Origin: Gnetum montanum
Lineage: Eukaryota > Streptophyta > Gnetopsida > Gnetales > Gnetaceae
Reading direction: 5' to 3'
Length of the DNA stretch: 32,421 bases
Assembly (NCBI GenBank): GCA_015680685.1
Contig: MNCI01002228.1
Coordinates: forward strand, 714 to 33,134
The notes under the pieces are model-generated. The model was given only the letters and a program-made list of their open reading frames with translations, ran no database searches and was not told the origin of the DNA. How positions within the stretch are numbered: position 1 is the stretch's first letter; each line of letters begins with the position of its first letter. Of the stretch, positions 1 to 9,579 are shown in pieces. Both the position numbers and the translations under genes were made by a program.

Positions 1-180
1 ACACACACACACACACACACACACATGGAAAAGGATAATGATGTTGTAAAAAAAAAATAAGAAGAGTTAAAAAAAGTTGTAAAACAAAAACTAGAAAAGT
101 TAAAGAAATTTGTAAAACAAAAATGTGTAAAAAAAACGTGTAAAAAAATTTAAAAGAACTGAGGGCCCCATATGATTAGC
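1..180. repeat. (AC)n microsatellite followed by A-rich low-complexity DNA
   Basis: The first 25 bases are a pure AC dinucleotide repeat. Up to about 160 the plus strand is A-rich, with recurring GTAAAA-type units. On the minus strand this is a T-rich tract at the downstream end of element 1's visible part. No coding potential is visible. Confidence 0.85.
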
Positions 181-193
181 ATAGGTGGCCATC

Positions 194-207
194 TCCCCCA
201 TGACTGA
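194..207 (-). other. Internal polypurine-tract-like motif in element 1
   Basis: On the minus strand this reads TCAGTCATGGGGGA. It nearly matches the PPT directly before LTR A (26706-26719) and the one beside LTR D (30785-30799). Here it is not followed by an LTR start, so it is an internal copy or a displaced remnant. A similar displaced copy lies at 31377-31391. Confidence 0.4.
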
Positions 208-441
208 ATTGTAAGGGAGAGAACCAAAATAATGAACGTCTATTGGAATTTCATAGAAATGCCCAACTCCTCCCAATTGATGATCTTAGGTTGAGGGGTG
301 AGAGTTGACGACGCTCATATTCCAATGTGTCTATGCCTTCATTATTGGCATGGTTTGTCTCCTTAGTTCGTTCCATGCATATTTGTTTGCTCTTTTGAGT
401 AGTTGTCAACCACGGGGTGTCTACTACTTGTTGTGTGGTTG

Positions 442-1218
442 CTAATATAGGCATCTTTGTTTCAAAATTTCAAGGGCACACCTGTTACATGGAGGCATTT
501 CCTCCATGTCATCACCCGATGAATCACTATATGTAATGCATGGAAATTTCCTCTTCTCGATCTTTCCATAAATGTTTATCTTAGAAATTTCCAAGGAAAG
601 ATCACGGATCCTAAGGCATGCATCTACTGTAATCATCCATGCCCTTCCCATTATAATTGGGAAGTCCCCTTCATTGTTGTTAACTTCTATCACTAGGAAG
701 TTAGCTGGGTAGGACCAACCACACATAGTGGTAATAATGTCCTCCACCAATCCCAAGGGAATGGTGATGGACTAGTCAGCCAGCTCAAGTTGGATGTTGC
801 TCTTCTTAAGTTGGGGTAGCTTCTAGGCTTGATACATCTCTCGTGAAATTAGGTTGACTCCGGAACCTGAGTCAAGAAGAGCCTTATGTGGTGCATTCCT
901 AGTGATTTGTAGATAGATTAAGGGACTCCCAGGGTTAGTTAGTTTCCTGGGAAGGTGGTCTACATTGATCCAGTCGGTTACGATATTCGTTAACATAACC
1001 ATATGCGTTAAGCTCTGTTGGAGTGAAGGGTGCTCCGAAGTGTTAGATGGTGAAGGAGTGTACCTAGACTCAACCGCTTGTTGTGAGAGCTTATCTAGGC
1101 TTTTGGCTCTGAAGAAAGGTCTTCTCTTTTTACAATTGTTAGAAACAGCAGCAGGTTGAATATTTACAGCTCTTACAGCATTATGTTGCTGCAGTTGAGT
1201 AGGGAGTTCCCCTTGCAT
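442..1218 (-). pseudogene. Retropepsin-like aspartic protease region of element 1 (decayed)
   Basis: The minus-strand frame contains ALLDSGSGVNLISREMY, an aspartic protease active-site motif (D-S-G), followed about 70 codons later by FPIIMGRAWM, the C-terminal hydrophobic-GR block of retrotransposon proteases. Two in-frame TAG codons (823-825 and near 772) split it, so the track shows two pieces in one frame. It is in a different frame from the gag tail upstream, so a frameshift lies near 1245-1310. The family role is maturation of the Gag-Pol polyprotein in virus-like particles. This copy cannot be made as one product. The frame ends at 442 with no visible RT following. Confidence 0.7.
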
Positions 1219-1244
1219 TGTTGGAGTAGGAGGTGTTGTGGGAA

Positions 1245-3332
1245 CTACAGGTGGAAGAGGTGTGGATGGAGTTGGAGGATGGTAAGTATGTGGGTACCTC
1301 CCAGAGGAGAAGAAGTCCTCCTAAAGTACTCCCGAACTTGGTAGTGACGTTGGGGAGTTGTGTGACTCATAGAGTCACTTGGAGAAACCGAGTGCTGCAC
1401 ATAATAGCCATAAGGATCAGGTTGCTGGTAAGGGTACTGTTGTGTTGGCAGTGGCATCCCCCATAACTATGGGTATTGCCACTACTGATGTTGTTTGATG
1501 GGTTGTGGTGGAGTTCCACTTGGATAGTATGTTAGTGGTTGGTGGAACTACCTTGGGTTACCTTGGGAATAAGGTAACCTTTAGGGTGTTTGCCGTTGGT
1601 TGAGTCTCAGGTTAAGTGCACACACCCCAGACTCTTGTAGATGTGAGATGATTGGACAACATCCCTTAGGATGGTCATAGTAGCAGATCTCACATCCACC
1701 GTCATCATCTATGTTTGAATCCACAACTTCATTGGAGATATTAATTTTCCCTTTACCCTTGTTATGTGTAGGGCCTGAATTTCTCCGCTTTGTCTTACCT
1801 TTGTCACTACTTTGTTCCTCCTTAGACTCTTCTACGATTTTCAAGATAGTTTCAAGTCTTGAGTCTAAGGAATCCCACAATTGATCCATCTTAGCCAATA
1901 CCTCAGTTGCTAATTTTTGGATCGACAAGGTTTTCCGATTCACCAACTCCTCGAGTGGTGACTCATCCTCCTCATCACAAAATTTCACTCCCTTCTTTCG
2001 AAGGGAGGGATCACGGTTGTATTCTTCTACACTTTCCCTCTTGTGTAGCTCACCTTCTTCTTTTTCTACTTGTTCCAACAAGCTATGTACTTCATGGGCT
2101 CTAAGTTGTGAGAGTCTCCCTTGGGCATAAGTCCCAAGGGTTTTTCTACTTTCATGCCTTAGCCCATCCACGATGTGGCAAAGTTGATCCCACTGAGCGT
2201 ACCCATGGATCGGGCAACAATGTAACAATGTGCAGTAGCTGGCCATGGTAGTATCCAAGGGTTCATAAGTACCTTGTTTCCAACCTTGGATCTGCTTACA
2301 CAAATTAGACACTTGGGAGTACATTTGATACTTATCGTTGAAGAGTTCTAACATCGTACTCCACCTCCTGATGGTTTTTGGTTCTAAGGACCAGTACCAA
2401 CTCTCTGCTTCTTTAATGAGTATCCTTGGAAACAACTTAAGTTTTTTCCACTCATTTTCTATATTTTTCAAGGCACAAGAATCGTGGAATGCCTGTAAAT
2501 GATGTTGTGGATCAGCGTTGTATCCCCCTTCAAATCGTGGGATGTTGTTCATCTCTAAGCATTTGATCTGACTATCTTTTAAATGCCTTGTGGGAATTCT
2601 AATAGCCTTCGTTATGTTAAGCATACTTCGGGTTGCAAGTAGGGGCTCATCATGATCATCTCTTTCATGACGCCTGTGTTGTCTGCGTTGTTTCCTGCTT
2701 TCCCTTTGTTCATGCCCTTGTCCTCTCTCTCAACTCTCTCGTCGAGGTCTCTCATTTTTCTTACCTTTATCCTCTCCGTTATGCTCTTGTTGGTTACACC
2801 CAGATGTGGAAGAAGAGGGTGAGTGATGTGAAGAAGGAGAAGAGGAAGGAGAACCATCGTCATGATGATGCTTCCTACCTTCTCTTCGGCTGCTATGGCC
2901 CAGATTGTGATGACGATCTAAGTGCCCATCCTTATTATGAGTTGTTGTTCCCTCTGTGAACAGTTGGCATTCACGGGGGTCAGAACCAGGGTTGTGTATC
3001 ATGGATCGTAGGTTCTGATACCCCACCTCCTCACTATCGTTAGGAGGGGAAACATCTTTTGTTAGAGAACCTGTTATAATGGGTTCATCATCTCCTAATT
3101 TACTAAGGAAATGCGGGCCTTTGTCCTTCAACAGTGTATGTTGGCTCTCCTGCCTTGAGTCCCTCATACGTTGTGCTATTGTGGGATGGTAATTCCTTGA
3201 GTCAAAATCTGATGCAACGTATTTAGCATAGAGCTGAGTCATGCCAATCTGTGCCAAAGCATAGAGGAGCATGTTGGGGACTGCACGATCTGGAGGTAAC
3301 ACTATGTTACCTTGCAAATCTCTCCAGCGCAT
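1245..3332 (-). pseudogene. Gag polyprotein of element 1, Athila-like (decayed)
   Basis: One minus-strand frame runs from an ATG at 3332 down to about 1245. It has a TGA at 2730-2732 (a likely CGA decay), a TAA near 1581 and a few TAG codons further on. The first ~200 codons are rich in His, Ser and Arg. The middle part (about 2516-2100) matches the retrotransposon gag capsid pattern, with an aromatic SWYWSL segment, a W..ML.LF..KY block, and a CP.HG..QWDQL..I.DGL block. Near 1670 a CEICYYDHPKGCC cluster resembles the Athila-type zinc knuckle. The tail (1570-1245) is Pro/Gln/Tyr-rich. Gag packages element RNA into cytoplasmic particles. The start at 3332 is the first ATG after the leader and could be off. 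Confidence 0.7.
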
Positions 3333-3369
3333 CTATTTGTCTTGATGGAGAATGAAAGTAAAGTTGGGG

Positions 3370-3393
3370 ATATACTCATTGGGATGAGTATAT
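3370..3393 (-). other. Perfect 10-bp hairpin in element 1 leader
   Basis: Two perfect inverted arms, ATATACTCAT and ATGAGTATAT, flank the four bases TGGG. It sits between the PBS (3629-3645) and the gag ATG (3332), where LTR elements commonly keep packaging or dimerisation structures. The pairing is visible directly; the role is inference. Confidence 0.5.
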
Positions 3394-3628
3394 GTCAACT
3401 TATATTGTTAAGGAACTGGCAAATTTAGGTTATGTGTTTGTGATTGCTGACTGTTCTTTATATTATCACTAGGTGATGAGTTTCTCTTATGAGAAGAATA
3501 CATTGCTATCGGTGTGCTAATTTACCACTATATAAATTATTGTTTAATTAATTAACTTGAAGGTTCGTTTAGGCTCCCAACGATGTGAGTGATATCCTTT
3601 ATGTTCTATTCAACACACAAACACTTAG

Positions 3629-3645
3629 TCCCCGGCAACGCGCCA
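3629..3645 (-). other. Primer-binding site, tRNA-Asp type
   Basis: Immediately inside the LTR the minus strand reads TTGGCGCGTTGCCGGGGA. This matches the complement of the plant tRNA-Asp 3' end (TGGCGCCGTTGCCGGGGA) apart from one missing C. tRNA-Asp priming is typical of Athila-group elements. Its position fixes 3647 as the inner end of the 5' LTR and the minus strand as the element strand. Confidence 0.85.
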
Positions 3646-3646
3646 A

Positions 3647-4152
3647 TGATGAGTGGCGAGGTATCCCTACACTCAACCATACGAAATGAGCATAGCACGT
3701 GTGATCTGGTCAAACTCCGCAGACTAAGTGCCTACATGCCTCATGGAACACTTAGGGTTAATCATTCGTTGTCTTCCCAGACTTACTTCTAGTTGTCACG
3801 GTGTATGGTTAAGTAAGTTTGAGGTATATGATTTTTATAGCTTTTATGTTTTATCTCCTATGCTATTGAGGTGAAGGGTTGAAGAAACTAACTAACTCTA
3901 ACTAATGAACTAAGTCTAAATTACCTAGTGTCAGCATCTGTTCCCACTTACCGTATACACCTTGAACCGATGCAACCATGGCTACCAAACGCTAATCGTT
4001 GCTAGGATCACCACGCGTAACGCACGTGCTTGAAGTGATCGTGCTGAGGCACTTAACTAGGAGGAAAGGATTGAAAAAGCTAATCTAGCCTAAGTATGAT
4101 GAGTAGCCGATTCCTTGATTATTCGTACACATCCTAGTGCACGATGTAATGA
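3647..4152 (-). repeat. Element 1 5' LTR, inner half (split by element 2)
   Basis: Begins TGATGAGTGGCGAGG next to the PBS and is colinear with the LTR at 29842-30784 across recognisable blocks (CAACCATACGAA, GTCAAACTCCGCAGACTAA, ACCAAACGCTAATCGTT). Homology stops at 4152, where element 2 begins, and resumes at 21043. On the minus strand this half is the R-U5 end. Confidence 0.8.
4148..4152. other. Target-site duplication of element 2, left copy
   Basis: AATGA here and CATGA at 21043-21047 flank the two outer LTR ends. Four of five bases agree, consistent with an aged 5-bp duplication. Confidence 0.55.
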
Positions 4153-4913
4153 CGGAAAATGTTGGCAGCTGGAATACCAAACAAAATCCATATATACAGT
4201 CTTAACCACGGATCCGTGCGAGGGCTGTGCTGGAGGAAATGAATCCGCAGTGCCCTGAACGATCTTGTCGATCAGACAAGGACTTACTAAATCAGTAAAC
4301 TGATGGAGATTATGAATATTTCGTGGAACGATTTGATTCGATGAGTCGCAAAATGAGAGAAAAACGATGTAGTTAAATTGTAATAATGATAACGTTAACA
4401 TGATAAAAGGAATCAGACACGAGAGAAACGCTTGATTTCAAGATCTATGCTTTGACCCGAAAAAATGAGTATTTTGTATACCAAGTTACACTAGGGAGAC
4501 CCCGATTATCTTGTGTGAAATAAACACAAAATAACAAGAAAACTGTCTAAGCAGAAGTACAGAATGGAGTCCGATCTACCTCGTAGGCCAGAGATGGGAT
4601 GTAAGGAAGGTCAAGTTTTGACGTCTATCGATCAATTGCTTCTGATCAATAGAGCTCACAAACCATGCCAGATGATCTCTCAATCTCTGATCTACTCCTT
4701 TTGCCTCAGGTAGTCTCTGCTCTAAACTGCCAATGATCACCAATGAAGAGAGTTGTGTTTTCGCCAAAGGACTAATCGCTCCTGCTGCCAATGTCCAAGC
4801 AAAATGTTTCCTGTCTTTGTTAAAAGATAGTGCTGCCAAAAGATTGCCAAAAATGCTGCTCTCTTTCTCTGTCTCTCTGTGTGTCTCCCCTCTTATTTTC
4901 TCGCCAACTGGGA

Positions 4914-4921
4914 TATTTATA
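4914..4921 (-). promoter_or_regulatory. TATA box of element 2 LTR
   Basis: The minus strand reads TATAAATA within CTTATAAATATCCCAG, downstream of the U3 hexamer cluster. The same box is kept in the other LTR at 20240-20247. Confidence 0.65.
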
Positions 4922-5099
4922 AGTTTGACAATATGTGGAGAAGGCATGGCTGTGATGACACGTGTTTCAAACCTTTCAGAAGATAGTTGACTTGACCATC
5001 CTTGTGTTGAAATTTGTGACTACGCATAATACGCGCATTTGCGTATTGTGCATATGAATAACAAATGTGGATCGGGCATGTCTCAGTTGATTTTGGGCT

Positions 5100-5540
5100 A
5101 CATTACGCTCGTACGCATTGCGTCGCGTGCAAGAGCATAATAAAGCACAAAAGTAATGGACTCAAGTTGTTTTACGCTCGTTCACGCTGCCAAGCATAGT
5201 GAAGCGTAAACAATGATTAACTTGGCGATGAATTACGCTGTCGTACGCTGCGTTGCGTAACGAGCGTAAGGTGATCAATCTGCAAGAAAGAGAAAAGAGT
5301 TGATCTGTTGCGCATTCTTTGGATTCTCTTTGACGTTTTCGAAGCTCATTACGCTGCCTTGCTTAATAGAGTGTAAATCTGCTCTTGGACAAAAGACTTA
5401 GCAGAATACATGAGAGATCGCATATTACGCTGCTTAGGCCTTAAGCTTCGTCAAATCTGCTGAAGTAAACTGCCTTCTAATATCAGACTATGTTACGCTA
5501 AGTGTCATTATGCTATGTTGCATACTATAGCGTAAAAATA
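5100..5540. promoter_or_regulatory. GCGTAA/TTACGC hexamer cluster in LTR U3
   Basis: About ten exact GCGTAA or TTACGC hexamers occur in 440 bp, several as close inverted pairs such as TTGCGTAACGAGCGTAAGG. Chance expectation over both strands is well below one. They lie upstream of the TATA box on the element strand. The right LTR carries the same array in slightly decayed form (about 20430-20850). The proposed role as binding sites is inference. Confidence 0.5.
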
Positions 5541-5706
5541 GAAAACATAGTAAGATAGGAAATCTGCAAAAGGAAACCAAAGTCTTGATGCCACGCGCCT
5601 CTTTGCCTTGCCTTGCCTTGTTCTCCCTTCCAGAATTCTGTCATGTACTTTTGCTTGAATCTCAAATCTTCGCCTAAGGCCGACTCGCAATTTTCACGGT
5701 GTTTCA

Positions 5707-5721
5707 ATGGCCCCTCTTTGT
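5707..5721 (-). other. Polypurine tract of element 2
   Basis: On the minus strand ACAAAGAGGGGCCAT lies directly before the LTR start TGAAACA. This is the expected place and composition for plus-strand priming, and it confirms that the left LTR is the 3' LTR. Confidence 0.75.
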
Positions 5722-6866
5722 TGACGGTTAGAGGGCTTGCTCGAAAGACGTCGACAAAGAATATGAAACACCGGATTGGTAAAAGCACCAACAACATTCA
5801 TCCATGGTTACTCAAGTGTCGCCCTGTCAATATAGAAGAGCAAAGATTGGAGGAAATGGGAGATAGGATGGTATAGTAGGAAACAGGTTCGGGGAAGACT
5901 CCAATGAGTAAGGATGGCTTCTTCATGCATAAGTAGTTAGGCTTTCTCCTGCAAGTGCGTTAGCATGAAGTTATGTCGTCGTTTTGTAGACGAAGGGGTT
6001 GCATAGATGAATTGTGTTGCGTCTGCACGGCCTGGATGAGATATGTTTCACCCATTTTACTGACCCCATTTTTTTTGAGCATCCATTAGGTGAATTGCGT
6101 TACGTCGGTTTATGGACTTGATTGTAATGTGAATGTGGAAAACGGGTGCTGCGTGTGTAGATTTTGCAAACGGGAAGCAGATGGTAGAGATGAAGTACAG
6201 TAAGAGCTGAGGGTAGGATTATAAGGGGAATAGGGATACACTTCTAAGTGGACAAGCTAACCTGAGCAGCCATTTCAAAACGTTGTTTGTACTTCACCAC
6301 TCAGATGAATGCACCTTTGAACGACATCCTCGAAGCAAGTAACCTGCAACCAAAGAAGAAAACAGAGGATGCCATTTCTCGTGCGAATTACTGGCGGGGT
6401 TGTTGAAACAAGTACTATTAGAGGCAAGATAAAGTGATCGGGCCATGAAGGGGGAACTGTAGCACGAGGCCAGAGTCTCCAATCTTGACGCTCAGCCCAG
6501 CATATCGCCGCCAAAGAACATCAGACTCAGCGCACCTGACTAGTTATGCAAAGAACCAGCTAGATGAATCTGTGAGGCCAGAGTCTGATAGCGATGATGA
6601 GCGGAGATCTCCAAAGTTGTAATTGATGAGAATGCCTTTGGGGCTCCAGATGGTTAAACTAACCTCTCAGAGGTACCACTGCTGGAATAGGTGCAATGAC
6701 GGTATCTCTGAGGGGTCAGTAGTATGCCCTTCAGCACATCCGAGGGATTAGTAGAATGCCGGTGAGGTAGTGACGCTGGGACTGTCTCAGCGCCCCATCC
6801 CATTTGTCTTACAGCTGCACAGAGATAATCACGCTCGCTTGAGTTGCATGAGAGCAGTTTGTGAGC
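5722..6866 (-). other. Element 2 3' untranslated region, no gene recognised
   Basis: This stretch lies between the minisatellite and the PPT. Short ORFs exist on both strands but none resembles a known family or carries a sustained motif. I see no structural RNA. Its long non-coding character fits the extended, variable 3' UTR of Tat elements. Confidence 0.5.
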
Positions 6867-7361
6867 GCCAGTTTTAAGTCCTGGTAGACTGTCATTGCTG
6901 ATTTTAAGTCTCAGCAGACCATGGTTCCAGTTTAAAGTCTGGGCGGACCGAGAAATGCTAGTTTTACGTCGTAGCGGATGGTGGCGGGGCTGATTTATGG
7001 TCTCAGTAGACCGTGCTATGGATGTCAGTTTCATGTCATGACCCAAGGACAGATCTATGCTGGTTTTACGTCTCAGTAGACGGTTGCTTACCTTTGCCAG
7101 TTTTATGTCATGATGGACAGCCGGTGCCAGTTTAGCATCATGGTGGACGCGTGCAAATGATGCCAATTTTTCATCTTGGCGGACCTCTACAACATTGCCA
7201 ATTTTATGTCGTAGCGAACGGTTACAACTTGCTAGTTTTACGTCGTGGCGGATGATCAGTACCAGTTTAGCGTCGTGGTGGACGCGTGAAGGGTGTGCCA
7301 GTTTTACGTCATAGCGAACGTTTGTTGCCAGTTTAGCGTCATAGCGGATGATTGTGGCCAT
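6867..7361 (-). repeat. Variable-length minisatellite in element 2 3' UTR
   Basis: About 15 imperfect copies of a 30-38 bp unit with the plus-strand core AGTTTTACGTCGTAGCGGA. Starts are near 6867, 6897, 6928, 6960, 6990, 7026, 7061, 7099, 7129, 7165, 7200, 7234, 7264, 7300 and 7330. On the minus strand the array is open and gives repeated HHDAKLA- or RYDVKLA-like units inside a 235-codon ORF (7361-6654). I take this as a by-product of the repeat rather than a protein. Tandem repeats in a hypervariable 3' UTR are known for Tat-lineage elements (work of Macas and colleagues). Confidence 0.8.
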
Positions 7362-7387
7362 ACCTGATATTCACACTGGAGATGCAA

Positions 7388-8602
7388 CTATATGTAGTAC
7401 CGCTTCAGATATATATGATTGACAGGGTTTGGTAACTCGTTGCCGTTGACATCCGCTAACTTGAATGCTCCATTGCTATACGCATCAGTCACCAAGAAAG
7501 GGCCCTCCCAGTTTGCAGAGAATTTGCCTACTGGTTCGCGAACGGCCTTGAGAACTAAATCTCCTTTCTTGAGCGGACTCTGTTGAAGATTGTGACGATG
7601 CTTTTGCCTTTGCTTGTCTTGATACTTTTCGATTGTATTAAGCATCTATATTCGCTTCTCTTCTACTGAGTCCAAATCCATGATCCGAGACTTGGTGTGT
7701 TGAGCCTCATTTATAATTGTGGAGAGGACCATTCTCAGAGAAGGAATTTGCAACTCGAGGGGTAGCACTGCTTCAGATCCGTAGACTAGGCTATAGGGTG
7801 TACTCTCTGTAGCCATCCTACATGTAGTACGATACGCCCATAGCACATAGAGGATTTTTTCGTGCCACCGTCTCTTGTTGCTGTCGAGCATTTTCTTGAG
7901 CAGATTGATGATGACCTTGTTTATTGCTTTAGCTTGACCATTCGCTTGCGGGTAGTAGGGTGAGGAAAAAGATTGTTTAATGCTAAGGCTATCACAAAAG
8001 GATTTGGTTTCTGTACTACTAAACTGCGGCCCATTGTCGGTCACGATAGTCATCGGGAGACCAAATCTGGTTACAATGTTGTCTAAGATGAAATGGAAAA
8101 TCTGTTAAGATGTGATCTTCCTTAAAGGAATAGCCTCTACCCACTTCTTGAAGTACTCAGTAGCGATAATTATGAAGCTATGACCTGCGAAAGATTTCGG
8201 CGTGATGGGACCTATAATGTCTAGTCCCCATCGTTGAAATGGCCATGTTATTTGAGTCGTATGTAACTTTGTAGGCGACACATGTATAAGATTTACATGA
8301 CGCTGACACATGTCACAAGTTTTAACCTTTTTCAGGTAATCTTTTTTTATGCGTGGCCAGTAGTACCCTAAGCGGCGAATTTTTGAAGCCATAGCCCATG
8401 ATGCTACATGTCCTCCGCATAATCCCTCGTGAACCTTGCCAACGATACACTGTGCTTGGTCTTTGTTAACGCAAGTAAGCAGCACACCATCAAAAGAGCA
8501 TCTACAGAGAGTACTGTCTCCTATGATTACGTACTGCCTAGCTCGCTTGTGGATTGCATCTTTCTGCGCGCGTGTCAATTCGTGCGGTAGCTCGCCTTGC
8601 AA
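7388..8602 (-). pseudogene. Integrase of element 2 (decayed, catalytic Glu lost)
   Basis: From 8602 the frame shows an HHCC zinc-binding region (HEGLCGGH ... CDMC), then the core with first Asp in WGLDIIGP and second Asp in TDNGPQF. The third catalytic residue should be Glu in the PQANGQAEA block but reads PQANGQAKA, with Lys encoded at 7930-7928. A TAA at 8105-8107 and a TAG at 7646-7648 interrupt the same frame. The C-terminal part (7645-7388) has the usual KKGDLVL and NWEGPF motifs. It is separated from the RNase H frame upstream by a frameshift near 8600. Integrase inserts the cDNA into host chromosomes; this copy could not. Confidence 0.85.
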
Positions 8603-8639
8603 GAGGTAAGTTTAATGTTGTCATACCATTCTGGCATGC

Positions 8640-9120
8640 TTTCTTCGAGAAGAAAAGATATTTGTGCTACCTGAATGATAGGACCTGTACAATCTGTTAT
8701 TAAAGCAGGACAAGTGTCGAATAGATGTGATGACACGTTTAAGGCCAGCGTAGCCAGTGCATCAGCCAGTGTGTTACCAGTTCGTGGCACGTGTTGGGCA
8801 TCAATGGTTGTGAATTGCTTCAGAAGATCTTTAGCCATATCGCAGTAGGGCTGCAAATGTGCAGCTTTGCAGGTGTAGACTCCTATGATCTAATTGATGA
8901 TGAGCATCGAATCACCCCTAATTGCCAAGTGTTGAACATCGAGTTTGCTTGCAGCTAGTAATCCCCTGAGGAGCCCCTCATACTCTGCCACATTGTTCGT
9001 ACAGGAGAAGGTCAAGCGATAAGCGTGAAGACGCACATCCTTAGGTGATAGCGTAATAACTATTGCAGCACTACCACCTCTAGTGGTTGAAGCTCCATCG
9101 AAGTACAACATCGCTTCGGG
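8640..9120 (-). pseudogene. Second, archaeal-type RNase H domain (Tat signature), decayed
   Basis: After the first RNase H the frame has LYFDGAS, CTNNVAEYEGL, GDSMLI and, past a TAG at 8890-8892, VPRTGNTLADALATLA. These give the D-E-D-D order of a ribonuclease H. This additional domain is typical of Tat elements (described as archaeal-type RNase H), so it places element 2 in that clade. All four acidic residues are present. The TAG sits where related sequences commonly have Gln. The C-terminal end runs to a frameshift at about 8600. Confidence 0.75.
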
Positions 9121-9189
9121 GCATGTTAAGAAAGGGCTTACACTATGTACATATTCATTCGGAAATTCAGGCTCTATGGTTGCCTGACT

Positions 9190-9579
9190 GTCAATAGGAT
9201 ATGTTACTAATTGGTCGGCTATCGTTTGGCCCTTCGTAGAAGATTGGTCAATGTAATGCAGATCGAATTTTGCTGTCATAGCCTTCCAATGAGCTATTCT
9301 GCTACTTTCGTATAAGTTATGCGTAATGGCCCTAAGGATGTTATTTTTATAGATGATCTTAACTTGGCTATGGAAAAGATAATGTCTGCACTTCTTGAGC
9401 GTAAATACTAATGCTAAGCAATTACGCTCTACTTCGTTGTACCTCGTTTCATACACACATAGAGTGTGACTCAAGTAGTAGATGGGTACTTCCGACCCAT
9501 CATCCCTCCTTTGACAGAGTAACACTGCTAAGGCTACGTCTAAAGTTGCGAGATAGATATAGAATGATTGATCCCTTTG
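9190..9579 (-). pseudogene. First RNase H domain of element 2 (degenerate)
   Basis: Continuous with RT in the 10128-8890 frame, residues about 185-310. Recognisable blocks are SFYIYLATLDVALAVLL, VPIYYLSHTL, ETRYNEVERNCLALVF and KGQTIADQLV, matching Ty3/gypsy RNase H order. Some catalytic positions look altered, and in Tat elements this copy is often degenerate next to the second RNase H. It removes element RNA during cDNA synthesis. Confidence 0.7.

Larger units (their letters stand above)
1..3646 (-). mobile_element. Element 1: internal region of an Athila-like Ty3/gypsy element (partial)
   Basis: Read on the minus strand from the LTR at 3647 this gives a PBS, a leader of about 300 nt, a long gag frame and a retropepsin, then a T-rich region running off the window. 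The tRNA-Asp-type PBS, the LTR ends (TGATGAG...CTCATCA) and the protease ending in a PIIMGRAW block suggest the Athila lineage. No RT, RNase H or integrase is seen between the protease end (442) and position 1, so pol either lies outside the window or is missing. Assignment to Athila rests on these local features only; there is no pol to place it firmly. Confidence 0.6.
4153..5706 (-). repeat. Element 2 3' LTR (left copy)
   Basis: 1,554 bp matching 19479-21042 throughout. On the element strand it starts TGAAACACCGTG and ends in TTTTCCG, where the right copy keeps the canonical CA. The TATA box is at 4914-4921. U3 (about 4930-5706) is crowded with TTACGC/GCGTAA hexamers. ORFs reported inside it are LTR shadows. 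Confidence 0.9.

Noticed and set aside
4576-5876. Several 60-123-codon ORFs in the left LTR and their twins in the right LTR
   Set aside because: They occur in both LTR copies, lack motifs, and overlap on both strands; they are shadows of LTR sequence.
6654-7361. 235-codon minus-strand ORF as a protein-coding gene
   Set aside because: Most of it is translation of the minisatellite; the repeating KLA units reflect the DNA repeat, and unit lengths vary without strict codon multiples.
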